Positions 1-17,500 of a DNA stretch of 64,000 bases are shown one piece after another. Origin of the DNA: Chrysomallon squamiferum (taxonomy: Eukaryota > Mollusca > Gastropoda > Neomphalida > Peltospiridae); NCBI GenBank assembly GCA_012295275.1, contig CM022665.1:33846022-33910021 (forward strand), read 5' to 3'. The notes beneath the pieces are model-generated. The model was not told where the DNA came from and did no database searches. It saw only the letters and a list, made by a program, of their open reading frames with translations. The stretch's first letter is position 1; the number at the start of each line of letters is the position of its first letter. Both the position numbers and the translations under genes were made by a program.

Positions 1-2447
1 ATTGTTAACAGGTCATCTCTTTTTCTTTTTTTTCAGTTATATACATAACATTTTTACATTAGGAATAGATTTATCACTGGGAGTGAGATTCCTGGACAGT
101 AAGAGAGAATACAAGCTGTGTGCTGTTTGAAACTGTTGTCTGTGTTATATGAAAATATACAATAGTAATGTAGATTGGTGTTATCTGGAACTTATAGAAA
201 TATACATTTCTATACAATACACAATTAATATTGCTGAATATAATAAAAAATTAATAATTTTCATAAGACAAGTACTCTTTAGCAGCTAGAATTGCAAACA
301 AAAATTTAAAAATGAAAAAAGTGCATTTCAGTTTATCAAAACAAATTAATCAAGGAAAAACAATGTTACTTTTATATTTGTCATAATCTAGATTCATGTG
401 AAATGTTAACTTGTTTATAAAAATTATGGTGAAAAAAAAATTCAGGTTAATGCTTTATGTTGCTTTTGCCCCATAGAGAATAAGTCACTGACAGAAATGT
501 AAAATTATTTATAACAAACAGATAGATATATAGATATAGCAGCTTAACCAGTGTTATACTCTTGTTGTTTTAATATCAATGTAAGAAAATTGGACTGTTT
601 TCAGCACTTTCATTAGCACCCCATTAAATACTCTGTTTTTCTCATAACAAAACAAATAGAGCAACTGGTAAAACTTGCAGTGGTATGATGTCATTTCCTA
701 TGGGCCTTGATCACTAGTAAAAGACAATATTTTTTTGTAATATGTCACAGGAAGAATAATTAAGCTGCAAAAAACCCACTTTATTTAATCTGGTTAAATC
801 ATTAAAATAAATGTTATTTTGAACTAATGGCATATGTTAAAAATAAATCATTTAATTAAAGTTTAGCAAATTTATTTACAGTTGTTGATATCATTTAATG
901 TTTGGTTTTTAATCTGTCCAGGTATACATTACTGTTTGTGATTTTTCATGGTGTCTTTTTGATTATCAAGAAATAGGAATATTTCCCATTAAAATGTTTC
1001 CATTTTCTCAGGCATAATATTTCTTATATGGCATGTTGTTTTCAGAAATTATTTTAATTATGAATAGATCAAATTTTAATGGCAATGTTATATATTATTG
1101 TATTAGGATAATGCTTAACAAAATTTCTTGTTTTATTTTAATTTGTTGTTGTATTTATTATTATTATTATTAATGCATAGTTTATCACTTCTGAAAATCA
1201 TATAATATTAAATACATAAAGGAATCTTTTGATTAAATTTTGCTTGCGCTTAGATTGGAGAAAGCTATTTATTTTATTGCATTAAAAATTTTAATACTAA
1301 TATTATACAGGTTTGCATTTATCTGCCAATCCTAAACTGATGCGATTTCTGCCTTTGTTTTTATTTTATTGTATGTTATTGTAAGGAAACATTGGTAATA
1401 TTTTTATGAATCATAAATTCTAATTGTTTTGTTTTTCTTGCTGGCTGTGTTGTCTGTGAATCACCATTACTAATAGTTAATATATATATATATATATATA
1501 TGTAATAGATAGTGAAGCTATTTGAATAAGGATATGTTTTGGGTTACAGTCACTATGTGTTTAAATGATAAGTAATAATAAAAGTACAGACATAGCTCAT
1601 GTCATAATCTCTAGCATGTCTTCCCCAAAAAAGTAAAAAAATTTTACTCACATTTTCTAAATGGTCATGTCAAAAACTAAAATTTGTTTATTCAGATGTT
1701 CTCATTTTTCACCTAGCATGTCCCTTTAATTTATCTTGTGCTGGTTTAACTTCTGAGCAGACTAGATAAATAAAAACATTCATCGACTGCTTTGGAAAGC
1801 ACTTGCCTCTGTTTGACTGTCTTAACTAGAGATAATTAAATATTGTTGAAGACCTTCAGTTTAATTACACCAGTCACTTCATACGAGTTATTTGCAAAGT
1901 ACTGCAGACAGTTAAGATGTCAATACATTTGTTTTTCTACATGCAGTTCTCACATTTAAATTTCATTATGATTAAACAATGATTAAATTTATTATTATAA
2001 CTGCCATTAAGAGAAAAGATTATTAATTAATATCCTAAAGTCTACATAACTATTTTCTGTTCAAATAAGATTTAGGGATGGTTTCTCATTTTTATTTTTG
2101 CAAAATATTCTAAAGATTAGTTTAATCACAGATGTATTATTCTTAATTAGTAATCTGATAGTTTACTGAATCATATCTTGAACTGAATGGATTAAATCTA
2201 AAATGAATAATTTAGAAAAACAACAAAAGAATGGTGACAATGTAAATATATAATCTATCATCCGTGAATACAGTATTACAGTGCTTAAATAGTCTTAAAC
2301 AACTGTATTTTCTTTTCTTGTTGTATTGACAATTTTGTCATTAAACACTATAAAATTAATTCTGAGGAGGACCATAAATGACAGTGAAACCATAAATTGC
2401 TGTAAGGTGAAGATGAACAGAAAAATGTCATTCTACATATGATATCA
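1..2447. other. AT-rich non-coding flank and probable PSMA3 3' UTR
   Basis: No frame on either strand carries a recognisable protein. The stretch is AT-rich with short homopolymers and a TA dinucleotide run near 1480-1501. The part nearest 2447 should be the 3' UTR of the minus-strand proteasome gene. A TTTATT (AATAAA on the minus strand) at 2091-2096 is one possible polyadenylation signal, but such hexamers are common in DNA this AT-rich. Confidence 0.5.
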
Positions 2448-7120
<4,673 letters not shown>

Positions 7121-7124
7121 AACT

Positions 7125-9850
7125 CATTCTCTCCACTCAGGTGACACTTTAGAAGATTTGAAGGATGCTTTCCTGCAGCATTGTTAGAGGAAGATGAAAA
7201 GAAGAACATGCAAATCATGAATAGACTTCTTGTACAAGTAAAACTGCTGAAGCAAACCATGGGAGGAGACTGAAATATTTGTCAGTAAGTTCACGAGTGC
7301 ATCAAGTGTCCATACCTTCAAGCTCTTCAAGTGATAAGCATTACTCGGATTCAGGATTTTATTCACATTATTCAACAGTTTCAGAAAATTCATCCCCAAA
7401 CGTGAGTGCAGCAGAGGCCAACTTATAATTTATTCATGGAGGATCGGAACTTGCTCCTGTGAGGATCTTGAAAGGAAATGTTCTGCTTTGAAGGAAGAAA
7501 ATATAACTCTAAATTAGGATGGAAGTGACAAGTGTGCAATACTTTCTACTCAACATTTCATTTATTGGATCTTGCAGTAAATCTGAATAGTGAAAAGGAA
7601 GGGAATAGTCATCTTCAAGAACAAAAGTCAGCATTATTCAATGAGAGGGACCAGCTCAATACTGAACTGAAGTCCCTGAAGGAGAACATTCTGAGGGGGC
7701 ATATAAGCAGTTGTTAAATGGGACAAAACAATGTTAAAATCCAACAGGGAGCTCCTCCAGAAGTCCACTTTACAAACACAGCAGAGTGAGCAATTGCTCG
7801 GGAAAGTCAGACTTTTCCAGTGTATGCTATACAGAATTGAAACTAATGGAAAGGCAATAACAGGACAGAAAGAAAATCTGGAATAGGAAAACAACAACCT
7901 ACAAAGCCATCTCACAAAGTTGCAAGCTGCTAATGAAAACAAATAGATGATTCATTGAAAGACCTTAGATACTGGGTACTTTTTACCAAATGCAAAGTTG
8001 TGCCTAAGGGAAATGACTGGTGAACATGACACTGGAGCCAGCATCCTTGAAGGTGACATACATCAGAAAGAAGTGTTGGTTGATTCATGGATGTAGCCAC
8101 ATAATAAGCAAGATGCATGTGACAGATGACATATTTAATTCAGATAACTTTGATCACCATGCACAGAGCACTACAAAAATGGAGAAAAAAAAAAACAGGT
8201 TGGCCACCAAGTGACTATGGCCAGAATTTCAGAATCGACTTAACTGTGCTGAAAACTGAAAATACTAGATGCCTTGTAACTTTAGCTGCTAACATATTAG
8301 AGGAGTTGTCACTTGTCTTCGAGGAAGAAAAAAGGCAGGAGATATTTTTAGACTTATCTCCAAAAAAATCAATGGACTCATGTCTGACAGAGCAGCAGCC
8401 ATGAAGAGCTATAAATGTTCACCAACCTCAGAAAAGACCTCATGCATCTGGAGTTCCTGTTTCCTATTTCCTAGATTGTATAAATGCTGTGGACAAAGCC
8501 TTCAAATTGATACACGGGAAAAGAATGCTTAGCAATGTTTGCTGGATCCAAAAGAGAACATCCTGCTACCAATCTCATGTGGCTGCCTATGACTGTGAGG
8601 GGATGAGAAATTTGGATGCAGGGAAAACAGGCTTGCATAATGTATGTTAAACCAGTTGAAGTCTGAAATAATTTTTCTTTAAAGGTAACAGATCCAACCT
8701 CTTTGAAGCCAGTGCAAGTCTCCCTTTTCACTGCCAAGAAATCCTTGGTTTCAAGGAGTCCTGAATGACAGCAATGAACTGGAAGCAAGACGATATCCTT
8801 GTTGACAACAGATTTGACACAGGTAACATGTTGCCCGTGACCTGCTTTTCTACCTGGCCGGAGTCTCTACTTCTATACCTACATGGTCATGATGAAGATT
8901 TTGGAAATATAAAGCATTTAATCATAATTTTGCACAGTGTATTAACTATTAATATAATCATTAATTTAATGATCCTGAAAAATGGCAGATGCTGACCTGA
9001 CTGTACTTACAAAATAAATGTAAACAACAACTGTATACATTCTTTCATACTTGTTTCTCTCCTGGAGTGAGGTTTGGGACTGCAATCAGGATTTTTTAAA
9101 TAGTAAAATAGATATACTGCAGTAAAAACAGTGCTCCTATTTTCCAGATGGGCTGCACATTGATGGTAATAGGAAACAAAAAGTCTGTGTAATGCTCAAG
9201 ACACTGAAAACAATTCCAAGCTGAACAACACTGCCAAAGAACAGTGTCTTGGGGACCTAGATTTCAGCATGTTTAACAAAGGGAATATCTCTGCATGTTA
9301 ACACCATCATCAACATTCTGAAAAGAACCAAGAACATGTCCAACTGGTTCTCCACACAAGCAGCTCAACAACAAACGGCAATGCTGTACCTGGTAACTTC
9401 ACAAGCAAAAGAGCTGCAAAAAACCCACCACACTGCAAGACAGGAAATGTTGACCACTTGTTGAAAGTCTATGCAGATCATCTCGCTTCTCTCAAAACTA
9501 AGTCCAGTACCAGACACTTATAATGATTGTGAAATGACCACTATTTAAAACAAGTCAGAAGCGGTCTAAGCAGTTTCTTGGTGTTAGGGCAAAACAAAAT
9601 GTACCAGTTAGACGAAGAAAGAACTTCCAAGAAAATGTGACTTCACAACAGTGGCAAATGTTTCTCCTACCAGAATATTCAACCTGGCATGGACTTAGTC
9701 ATTGACCATGAAGACAATTGCTATGTAGGAGAAATTCTTACGATTTTACATCTTACAGGTGCAAAACAAATTATTTACCCAACTCTGTCAGAAAAATATG
9801 CCAGAAAATATACCATTGTATATATCATTTGAATCACTGGAGGTAGTCAT
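7125..9850 (+). pseudogene. decayed transposon-like coding region
   Basis: Base composition rises toward coding-like values and the plus strand reads as protein only in short pieces broken by many stops and frameshifts. Recognisable pieces include a coiled-coil-like stretch near 7585-7700 (LNSEKEGNSHLQEQ, then ERDQLNTELKSLKE), a Ser-rich stretch near 7290-7420 (SSSSSDKHYSDSGFYS), SPKKSMDSCLTEQ or in the alternative frame KINGLMSDRAAAMKSY near 8365-8410, NDSNELEARRYPC near 8765-8805, and a C-terminal piece near 9690-9830 (VIDHEDNCYVGEILTI). The MSDRAA..K, NLFE and late VGEI-type patterns resemble a family of long transposon-encoded proteins common in invertebrate genomes, from memory only. I could not name the superfamily and saw no convincing terminal repeats. 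It sits opposite to PSMA3, possibly in its first intron. Confidence 0.45.
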
Positions 9851-11130
9851 AATTTTATTTCATTTTGTTGGGGTTTTTTTTGCTAATATTTATCTAAAAC
9901 GACAGACTGATAGTAATGCATTTACTTTTTAAATAACAAAATGTTATGGAATATTTATTATTTCTGTGCTTTAGACAAGACTGAATACAAATTAGATATC
10001 ACAACTTACCTGTCAAGTAAATTGTAAATATTATCATTATATATTTAGGTATGTGCAGACACTTTTCCCTAATTAGCTTTTCATTGGTTCACATTATGTT
10101 ATTTCAGGAGGATTCCACCATAAAAACACAGGTGGGAAATCCATGAACATTCTTGTTTTTGAATATTTTGATCTGATTGTTTTTCTGTATCAATGCTGAT
10201 TTTTAAAAATTCTCAATTTTTGACATGCTTGAATTGCTTAAGTTGAACATCAAACATGAATGAAAGGTAGTTGGTTATATTATAGTTTTTCATCTTATTG
10301 TCTTTGAAATTCTATCAAGAAATGACAAGTCTAACACTTGTTATCTTGCTCAGTTCAGCAATGAATAGTCAAAGTGTATTGGAGGACCAAAATTCCTGCT
10401 TAATGACTTGTGCCTGAGGATGGATTATGTTGACTTATTCCTCTTAAATGACTTATATATTACATAATGATGGAAAAAAGATGTCCCTAATGTTATATTG
10501 GTATTTATCATCCATAACTGCGTCTAGTTTCAGATGACTTGGGATTTTAAAATGGTCATATGCTGTAGTCTTGTTTTAATTTTTACAGGTCATTCAACCA
10601 TATTTTGCATTCCTTTTTAGTTTTTTCTTTTTTAAATGATCAGGGCTAGGTTTTGCCCAGAATTACTGGTTCTTTGGGTTAATTTTTCTAACTTAATTTG
10701 AACCATTTTTATACTCTTGCCTTCTCTACTCATTCATTTATTAAGCATCATCTTTCTAATTTTCTGAAACTCTTTTGAAGCTCATTGTTTCTTTCCATTT
10801 TTGATGCCTTTGAACAAGAATAAACACGGCATCATCAAACCTAACACCCAATCAGGCTTAGCTAGACAGCATCTTCAAGAAAATTATTCCACAATGCCTG
10901 CAGCAGATCAATTTTTGAACAGACATGTGCTATTTATTTATACCATCTATGATTATAGTCAAACAAAGGCCATCAATAAATTATGTTATCATTTGTCACC
11001 TGAATCTGCACTAATTCCTAGACCTACTCTATTGAGACTTACTGACGGAATTCAGTAATCATAATGATGTTTTTCAGAATTTATCTGAAACATGTGATAA
11101 AGTTGCAATCCACAACTTGTCACTGTTTAC
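9851..11130. other. unassigned AT-rich sequence
   Basis: No recognised gene. A short plus-strand open frame at 10801-11058 has no detectable domain or splice context and is treated as chance. A good minus-strand splice-donor match (ACAG followed by GTAAGT) occurs near 10012, but the adjoining sequence does not read as a known exon. Confidence 0.35.
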
Positions 11131-11139
11131 CCAGACATG

Positions 11140-11480
11140 ATACACTGGGTAGTTTGAAAAATAACTGATACAAAAGACTTAAAATCAACTCGTTAAATGA
11201 GCTCATTTTTTTCAGACCTGTATATTTGTATCTGTGTTCACAATAACATGCTAAACATGCCAAAATCTTCAAAATGACACACAACAGAATGCTCCTAAAA
11301 TGATTAAAAGTGCAAACAGACACTGTGATTTCAGTTTTGGTCTTATTTGAAAAATGCAACCAGTATTGTGAACAATTTGTCAAGCTCTTTCAAATGACAT
11401 ACTTGAGTCTAACATTTTTAATAAAAAATCTTTTTCCTGCCAAGCCCATAAAAAAAAATTACTTTTCTATTTGAAGTAAA
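11140..11480 (+). repeat. dispersed repeat, copy 1, left part
   Basis: This block resembles 56130-56410 in the same orientation. Shared landmarks in order are GTAGTTTGAAAA, AAATGAGCTCA, TGTGTTCACAATAA, TGCCAAAATCTTCAAAA-like, GTCTTATTTGA, TTTCAAATGACATACTTGA and TGCCAAGCCCATAAAAAA. The match stops just before the satellite array. The partner right part is found beyond the array at 22228-22400. It probably belongs to a non-autonomous mobile element, type unknown. Confidence 0.75.
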
Positions 11481-11526
11481 AATGTGAGTCAGTGCTCAAT
11501 TCAGTCCACAGGAACCATGTAACATT

Positions 11527-14500
11527 GTTAACAGCGTTTAAAGACCTGCTTGAAAACAGAACGCATTCAATGCTGTCTGTTATGTGTGTACCGATTGAAA
11601 GTTTCGGAGTCCGAGCGATTGCGAGGTGTGTTCGTCTCATCTCAATTAACAGAAACACAAACTACCTCATCGAAATCAGATGTAATGATTAACCCTTAAC
11701 AGGGTTTAAAGAGCTGCTTGAAAACAGAACGCATTCAATGCTGTCTGTTATGTGTGTACCCGATTGAAAGCTTCGGAGTCCGAGCGATTGCGAGGTGTGT
11801 TCGTCTCTTCTCAATAAACAAAATCACGCACAACACCATGGAAATCACATGTAATGATTAAACCTTAACAGCGTTTAAAGAGCTGGTTGAGAACTGTACG
11901 GATTCAATGCAGTCTGTTATGTGTGTATCCGATTGAAAGTTTCGGAGTGCGAGCGATTACGAGGTGTGCTCGTCTCATCTCAATCAACAGAAACACGCAC
12001 TACCTCATCAAAATCAGATCTAGTGATTAACCCTTAACTGCGATTAAAGAGCTGCCTGAAAACAGAACGCATTCAATGCTGTCTGTTACGTGTGCATACG
12101 ATTGGAAATTTCGGAGTGCGAGCGGTTGCGAGATGTGTTCGTCTCTTCTCAATAAACGCACATACCCACCAGCTCATCAAAATCAGATCTAATGATTAAC
12201 CCTTAACAGCGTTTAAAGACCTGCCTGAAAACAGAACGCATTCAATGCTGTCTGTTAGGTGTGTATAAGATTGAAAGTTTCGGAGCGCGAGCGGTTGCTA
12301 GGTCCGTTCGTCTCTTCTCAACAAACAGAAACACGCACTACCTCATCAAAATCAGATGCAATGATTAACCCTTACCACCGTTTAAACAACTGCTTGAGAT
12401 CTGAACGCCTTCAATGCAGTCTGTTATGTGTGCGTACGATTGAAAGTTTCGGTGTGCGAGCGGTTGCGACGGGTGTTCGTCTCTTCTCAACAAACAGAAA
12501 CACGCACTACCTCATCAAAATCAGATGCAATGATTAACCCTTTACACCGTTTAAACAACTGCTTGAGATCTGAACGCCTTCAATGCAGTCTGTTATGTGT
12601 GTATACGATTGAAAGTTTCGGTGTGCGAGCGGTTGCGACGGGTGTTCGTCTCTTCTCAACAAACAGAAACACGCACTACCTCATCGAAATCAGATGTAAT
12701 GATTAACCCTTTATCCCGTTGAAAGACCTGTTTGAGAACTGAACGCATTCAATGCAGTGTGTTATGTGTGCGTACGATTGAAAGTTTCGGTGTGCGAGCG
12801 GTTGCGAGGTGTGTTCGTCTCTTCTCAATAAACGCACGTACCCACCAGCTCATCAAAATCAGAAGGAATGATTAACCCTTTACACCGTTTAAACAACTGC
12901 TTGAGATCTGAACGCCTTCAATGCAGTCTGTTATGTGTGTATACGATTGAAAGTTTCGGTGTGCGAGCGGTTGCGAGGTGCGTTCGTCTCTTCTCAACAA
13001 ACAGAAACACGCACTACCTCATCAAAATCAGATGCAATGATTAACCCTTTACACCGTTTAAACAACTGCTTGAGATCTGAACGCCTTCAATGCAGTCTGT
13101 TATGTGTGCGTACGATTGAAAGTTTCGGTGTGCGAGCGGTTGCGACGGGTGTTCGTCTCTTCTCAACAAACAGAAACACGCACTACCTCATCAAAATCAG
13201 ATGCAATGATTAACCCTTTACACCGTTTAAACAACTGCTTGAGATCTGAACGCCTTCAATGCAGTCTCTTATGTGTGCGTACGATTGAAAGTTTCGGTGT
13301 GCGAGCGGTTTCGACGGGTGTTCGTCTTCTTCTCAACAAACAGAAACACGCACTACCTCATCAAAATCAGATGTAATGATTAACCCTTTACACCGTTTAA
13401 ACAACTGCTTGAGATCTGAACGCCTTCAATGCAGTCTCTTATGTGTGCGTACGATTGAAAGTTTCGGTGTGCGAGCGGTTGCGACGGGTGTTCGTCTCTT
13501 CTCAACAAACAGAAACACGCACTACCTCATCAAAATCAGATGTAATGATTAACCCTTTACACCGTTTAAACAACTGCTTGAGATCTGAACGCCTTCAATG
13601 CAGTCTGTTATGTGTGCGTACGATTGAAAGTTTCGGTGTGCGAGCGGTTGCGAGGTGTTCGTCTCTTCTCAACAAACAGAAACACGCACTACCTCATCGA
13701 AATCAGATGCAATGATTAACCCTTTATCCCGTTTAAACACCTGCTTGAGATCTGAACGCCTTCAATGCAGTGTGTTATGTGTGCGTACGATTGAAAGTTT
13801 CGGTGTGCGAGCGGTTGCGAGGTGTGTTCGTCTCTTCTCAATAAACGCACGTACCCACCAGCTCATCAAAATCAGAAGGAATGATTAACCCTTTACACCG
13901 TTTAAACAACTGCTTGAGATCTGAACGCCTTCAATGCAGTCTGTTATGTGTGTGTACGATTGAAAGTTTGCGAGCGGTTTCGGTGTGCGAGCGGTTGCGA
14001 GGTGTGTTCGTCTCTTCTCAACAAACAGAAACACGCACTACCTCATCAAAATCAGATGCAATGATTAACCCTTTACACCGTTTAAACAACTGCTTGAGAT
14101 CTGAACGCCTTCAATGCAGTCTCTTATGTGTGCGTACGATTGAAAGTTTCGGTGTGCGAGCGGTTGCGACGGGTGTTCGTCTCTTCTCAACAAACAGAAA
14201 CACGCACTACCTCATCAAAATCAGATGCAATGATTAACCCTTTACACCGTTTAAACAACTGCTTGAGATCTGAACGCCTTCAATGCAGTCTGTTATGTGT
14301 GCGTACGATTGAAAGTTTCGGTGTGCGAGCGGTTGCGACGGGTGTTCGTCTCTTCTCAACAAACAGAAACACGCACTACCTCATCAAAATCAGATGCAAT
14401 GATTAACCCTTTACACCGTTTAAACAACTGCTTGAGATCTGAACGCCTTCAATGCAGTCTGTTACGTGTGTATACGATTGAAAGTTTCGGTGTGCGAGCG

Positions 14501-17500
14501 GTTGCGACGGGTGTTCGTCTCTTCTCAACAAACAGAAACACGCACTACCTCATCAAAATCAGATGCAATGATTAACCCTTTACACCGTTTAAACAACTGC
14601 TTGAGATCTGAACGCCTTCAATGCAGTCTTTTATGTGTGCGTACGATTGAAAGTTTCGGTGTGCGAGCGGTTGCGACGGGTGTTCGTCTCTTCTCAACAA
14701 ACAGAAACACGCACTACCTCATCAAAATCAGATGCAATGATTAACCCTTTACACCGTTTAAACAACTGCTTGAGATCTGAACGCCTTCAATGCAGTCTGT
14801 TATGTGTGCGTACGATTGAAAGTTTCGGTGTGCGAGCGGTTGCGACGGGTGTTCGTCTCTTCTCAACAAACAGAAACACGCACTACCTCATCAAAATCAG
14901 ATGCAATGATTAACCCTTTACACCGTTTAAACAACTGCTTGAGATCTGAACGCCTTCAATGCAGTCTGTTATGTGTGTATACGATTGAAAGTTTCGGTGT
15001 GCGAGCGGTTGCGACGGGTGTTCGTCTCTTCTCAACAAACAGAAACACGCACTACCTCATCAAAATCAGATGCAATGATTAACCCTTTACACCGTTTAAA
15101 CAACTGCTTGAGATCTGAACGCCTTCAATGCAGTCTCTTATGTGTGCGTACGATTGAAAGTTTCGGTGTGCGAGCGGTTGCGACGGGTGTTCGTCTCTTC
15201 TCAACAAACAGAAACACGCACTACCTCATCAAAATCAGATGCAATGATTAACCCTTTACACCGTTTAAACAACTGCTTGAGATCTGAACGCCTTCAATGC
15301 AGTCTGTTATGTGTGCGTACGATTGAAAGTTTCGGTGTGCGAGCGGTTGCGACGGGTGTTCGTCTCTTCTCAACAAACAGAAACACGCACTACCTCATCA
15401 AAATCAGATGCAATGATTAACCCTTTACACCGTTTAAACAACTGCTTGAGATCTGAACGCCTTCAATGCAGTCTGTTATGTGTGCGTACGATTGAAAGTT
15501 TCGGTGTGCGAGCGGTTGCGACGGGTGTTCGTCTCTTCTCAACAAACAGAAACACGCACTACCTCATCAAAATCAGATGCAATGATTAACCCTTTACACC
15601 GTTTAAACAACTGCTTGAGATCTGAACGCCTTCAATGCAGTGTTTTATGTGTGCGTACGATTGAAAGTTTCGGTGTGCGAGCGGTTGCGACGGGTGTTCG
15701 TCTCTTCTCAACAAACAGAAACACGCACTACCTCATCAAAATCAGATGCAATGATTAACCCTTTACACCGTTTAAACAACTGCTTGAGATCTGAACGCCT
15801 TCAATGCAGTCTCTTATGTGTGCGTACGATTGAAAGTTTCGGTGTGCGAGCGGTTGCGACGGGTGTTCGTCTCTTCTCAACAAACAGAAACACGCACTAC
15901 CTCATCAAAATCAGATGCAATGATTAACCCTTTACACCGTTTAAACAACTGCTTGAGATCTGAACGCCTTCAATGCAGTCTGTTATGTGTGCGTACGATT
16001 GAAAGTTTCGGTGTGCGAGCGGTTGCGACGGGTGTTCGTCTCTTCTCAACAAACAGAAACACGCACTACCTCATCAAAATCAGATGCAATGATTAACCCT
16101 TTACACCGTTTAAACAACTGCTTGAGATCTGAACGCCTTCAATGCAGTCTGTTATGTGTGTGCGTACGATTGAAAGTTTCGGTGTGCGAGCGGTTGCGAC
16201 GGGTGTTCGTCTCTTCTCAACAAACAGAAACACGCACTACCTCATCAAAATCAGATGCAATGATTAACCCTTTACACCGTTTAAACAACTGCTTGAGATC
16301 TGAACGCCTTCAATGCAGTCTTTTATGTGTGCGTACGATTGAAAGTTTCGGTGTGCGAGCGGTTGCGACGGGTGTTCGTCTCTTCTCAACAAACAGAAAC
16401 ACGCACTACCTCATCAAAATCAGATGCAATGATTAACCCTTTATCCCGTTTAAACAACTGCTTGAGATCTGAACGCCTTCAATGCAGTCTCTTATGTGTG
16501 CGTACGATTGAAAGTTTCGGTGTGCGAGCGGTTGCGACGGGTGTTCGTCTCTTCTCAACAAACAGAAACACGCACTACCTCATCAAAATCAGATGCAATG
16601 ATTAACCCTTTACACCGTTTAAACAACTGCTTGAGATCTGAACGCCTTCAATGCAGTCTGTTATGTGTGCGTACGATTGAAAGTTTCGGTGTGCGAGCGG
16701 TTGCGACGGGTGTTCGTCTCTTCTCAACAAACAGAAACACGCACTACCTCATCAAAATCAGATGCAATGATTAACCCTTTACACCGTTTAAACAACTGCT
16801 TGAGATCTGAACGCCTTCAATGCAGTCTCTTATGTGTGCGTACGATTGAAAGTTTCGGTGTGCGAGCGGTTGCGACGGGTGTTCGTCTCTTCTCAACAAA
16901 CAGAAACACGCACTACCTCATCGAAATCAGATGTAATGATTAACCCTTTATCCCGTTTAAACAACTGCTTGAGATCTGAACGCCTTCAATGCAGTCTCTT
17001 ATGTGTGCGTACGATTGAAAGTTTCGGTGTGCGAGCGGTTGCGACGGGTGTTCGTCTCTTCTCAACAAACAGAAACACGCACTACCTCATCAAAATCAGA
17101 TGCAATGATTAACCCTTTACACCGTTTAAACAACTGCTTGAGATCTGAACGCCTTCAATGCAGTCTTTTATGTGTGCGTACGATTGAAAGTTTCGGTGTG
17201 CGAGCGGTTGCGACGGGTGTTCGTCTCTTCTCAACAAACAGAAACACGCACTACCTCATCAAAATCAGATGCAATGATTAACCCTTTACACCGTTTAAAC
17301 AACTGCTTGAGATCTGAACGCCTTCAATGCAGTCTTTTATGTGTGCGTACGATTGAAAGTTTCGGTGTGCGAGCGGTTGCGACGGGTGTTCGTCTCTTCT
17401 CAACAAACAGAAACACGCACTACCTCATCAAAATCAGATGCAATGATTAACCCTTTACACCGTTTAAACAACTGCTTGAGATCTGAACGCCTTCAATGCA

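Noticed and set aside
10801-11058. 85-codon plus-strand open frame
   Set aside because: No recognisable domain, splice context or homologue from memory. It lies in ordinary AT-rich DNA.
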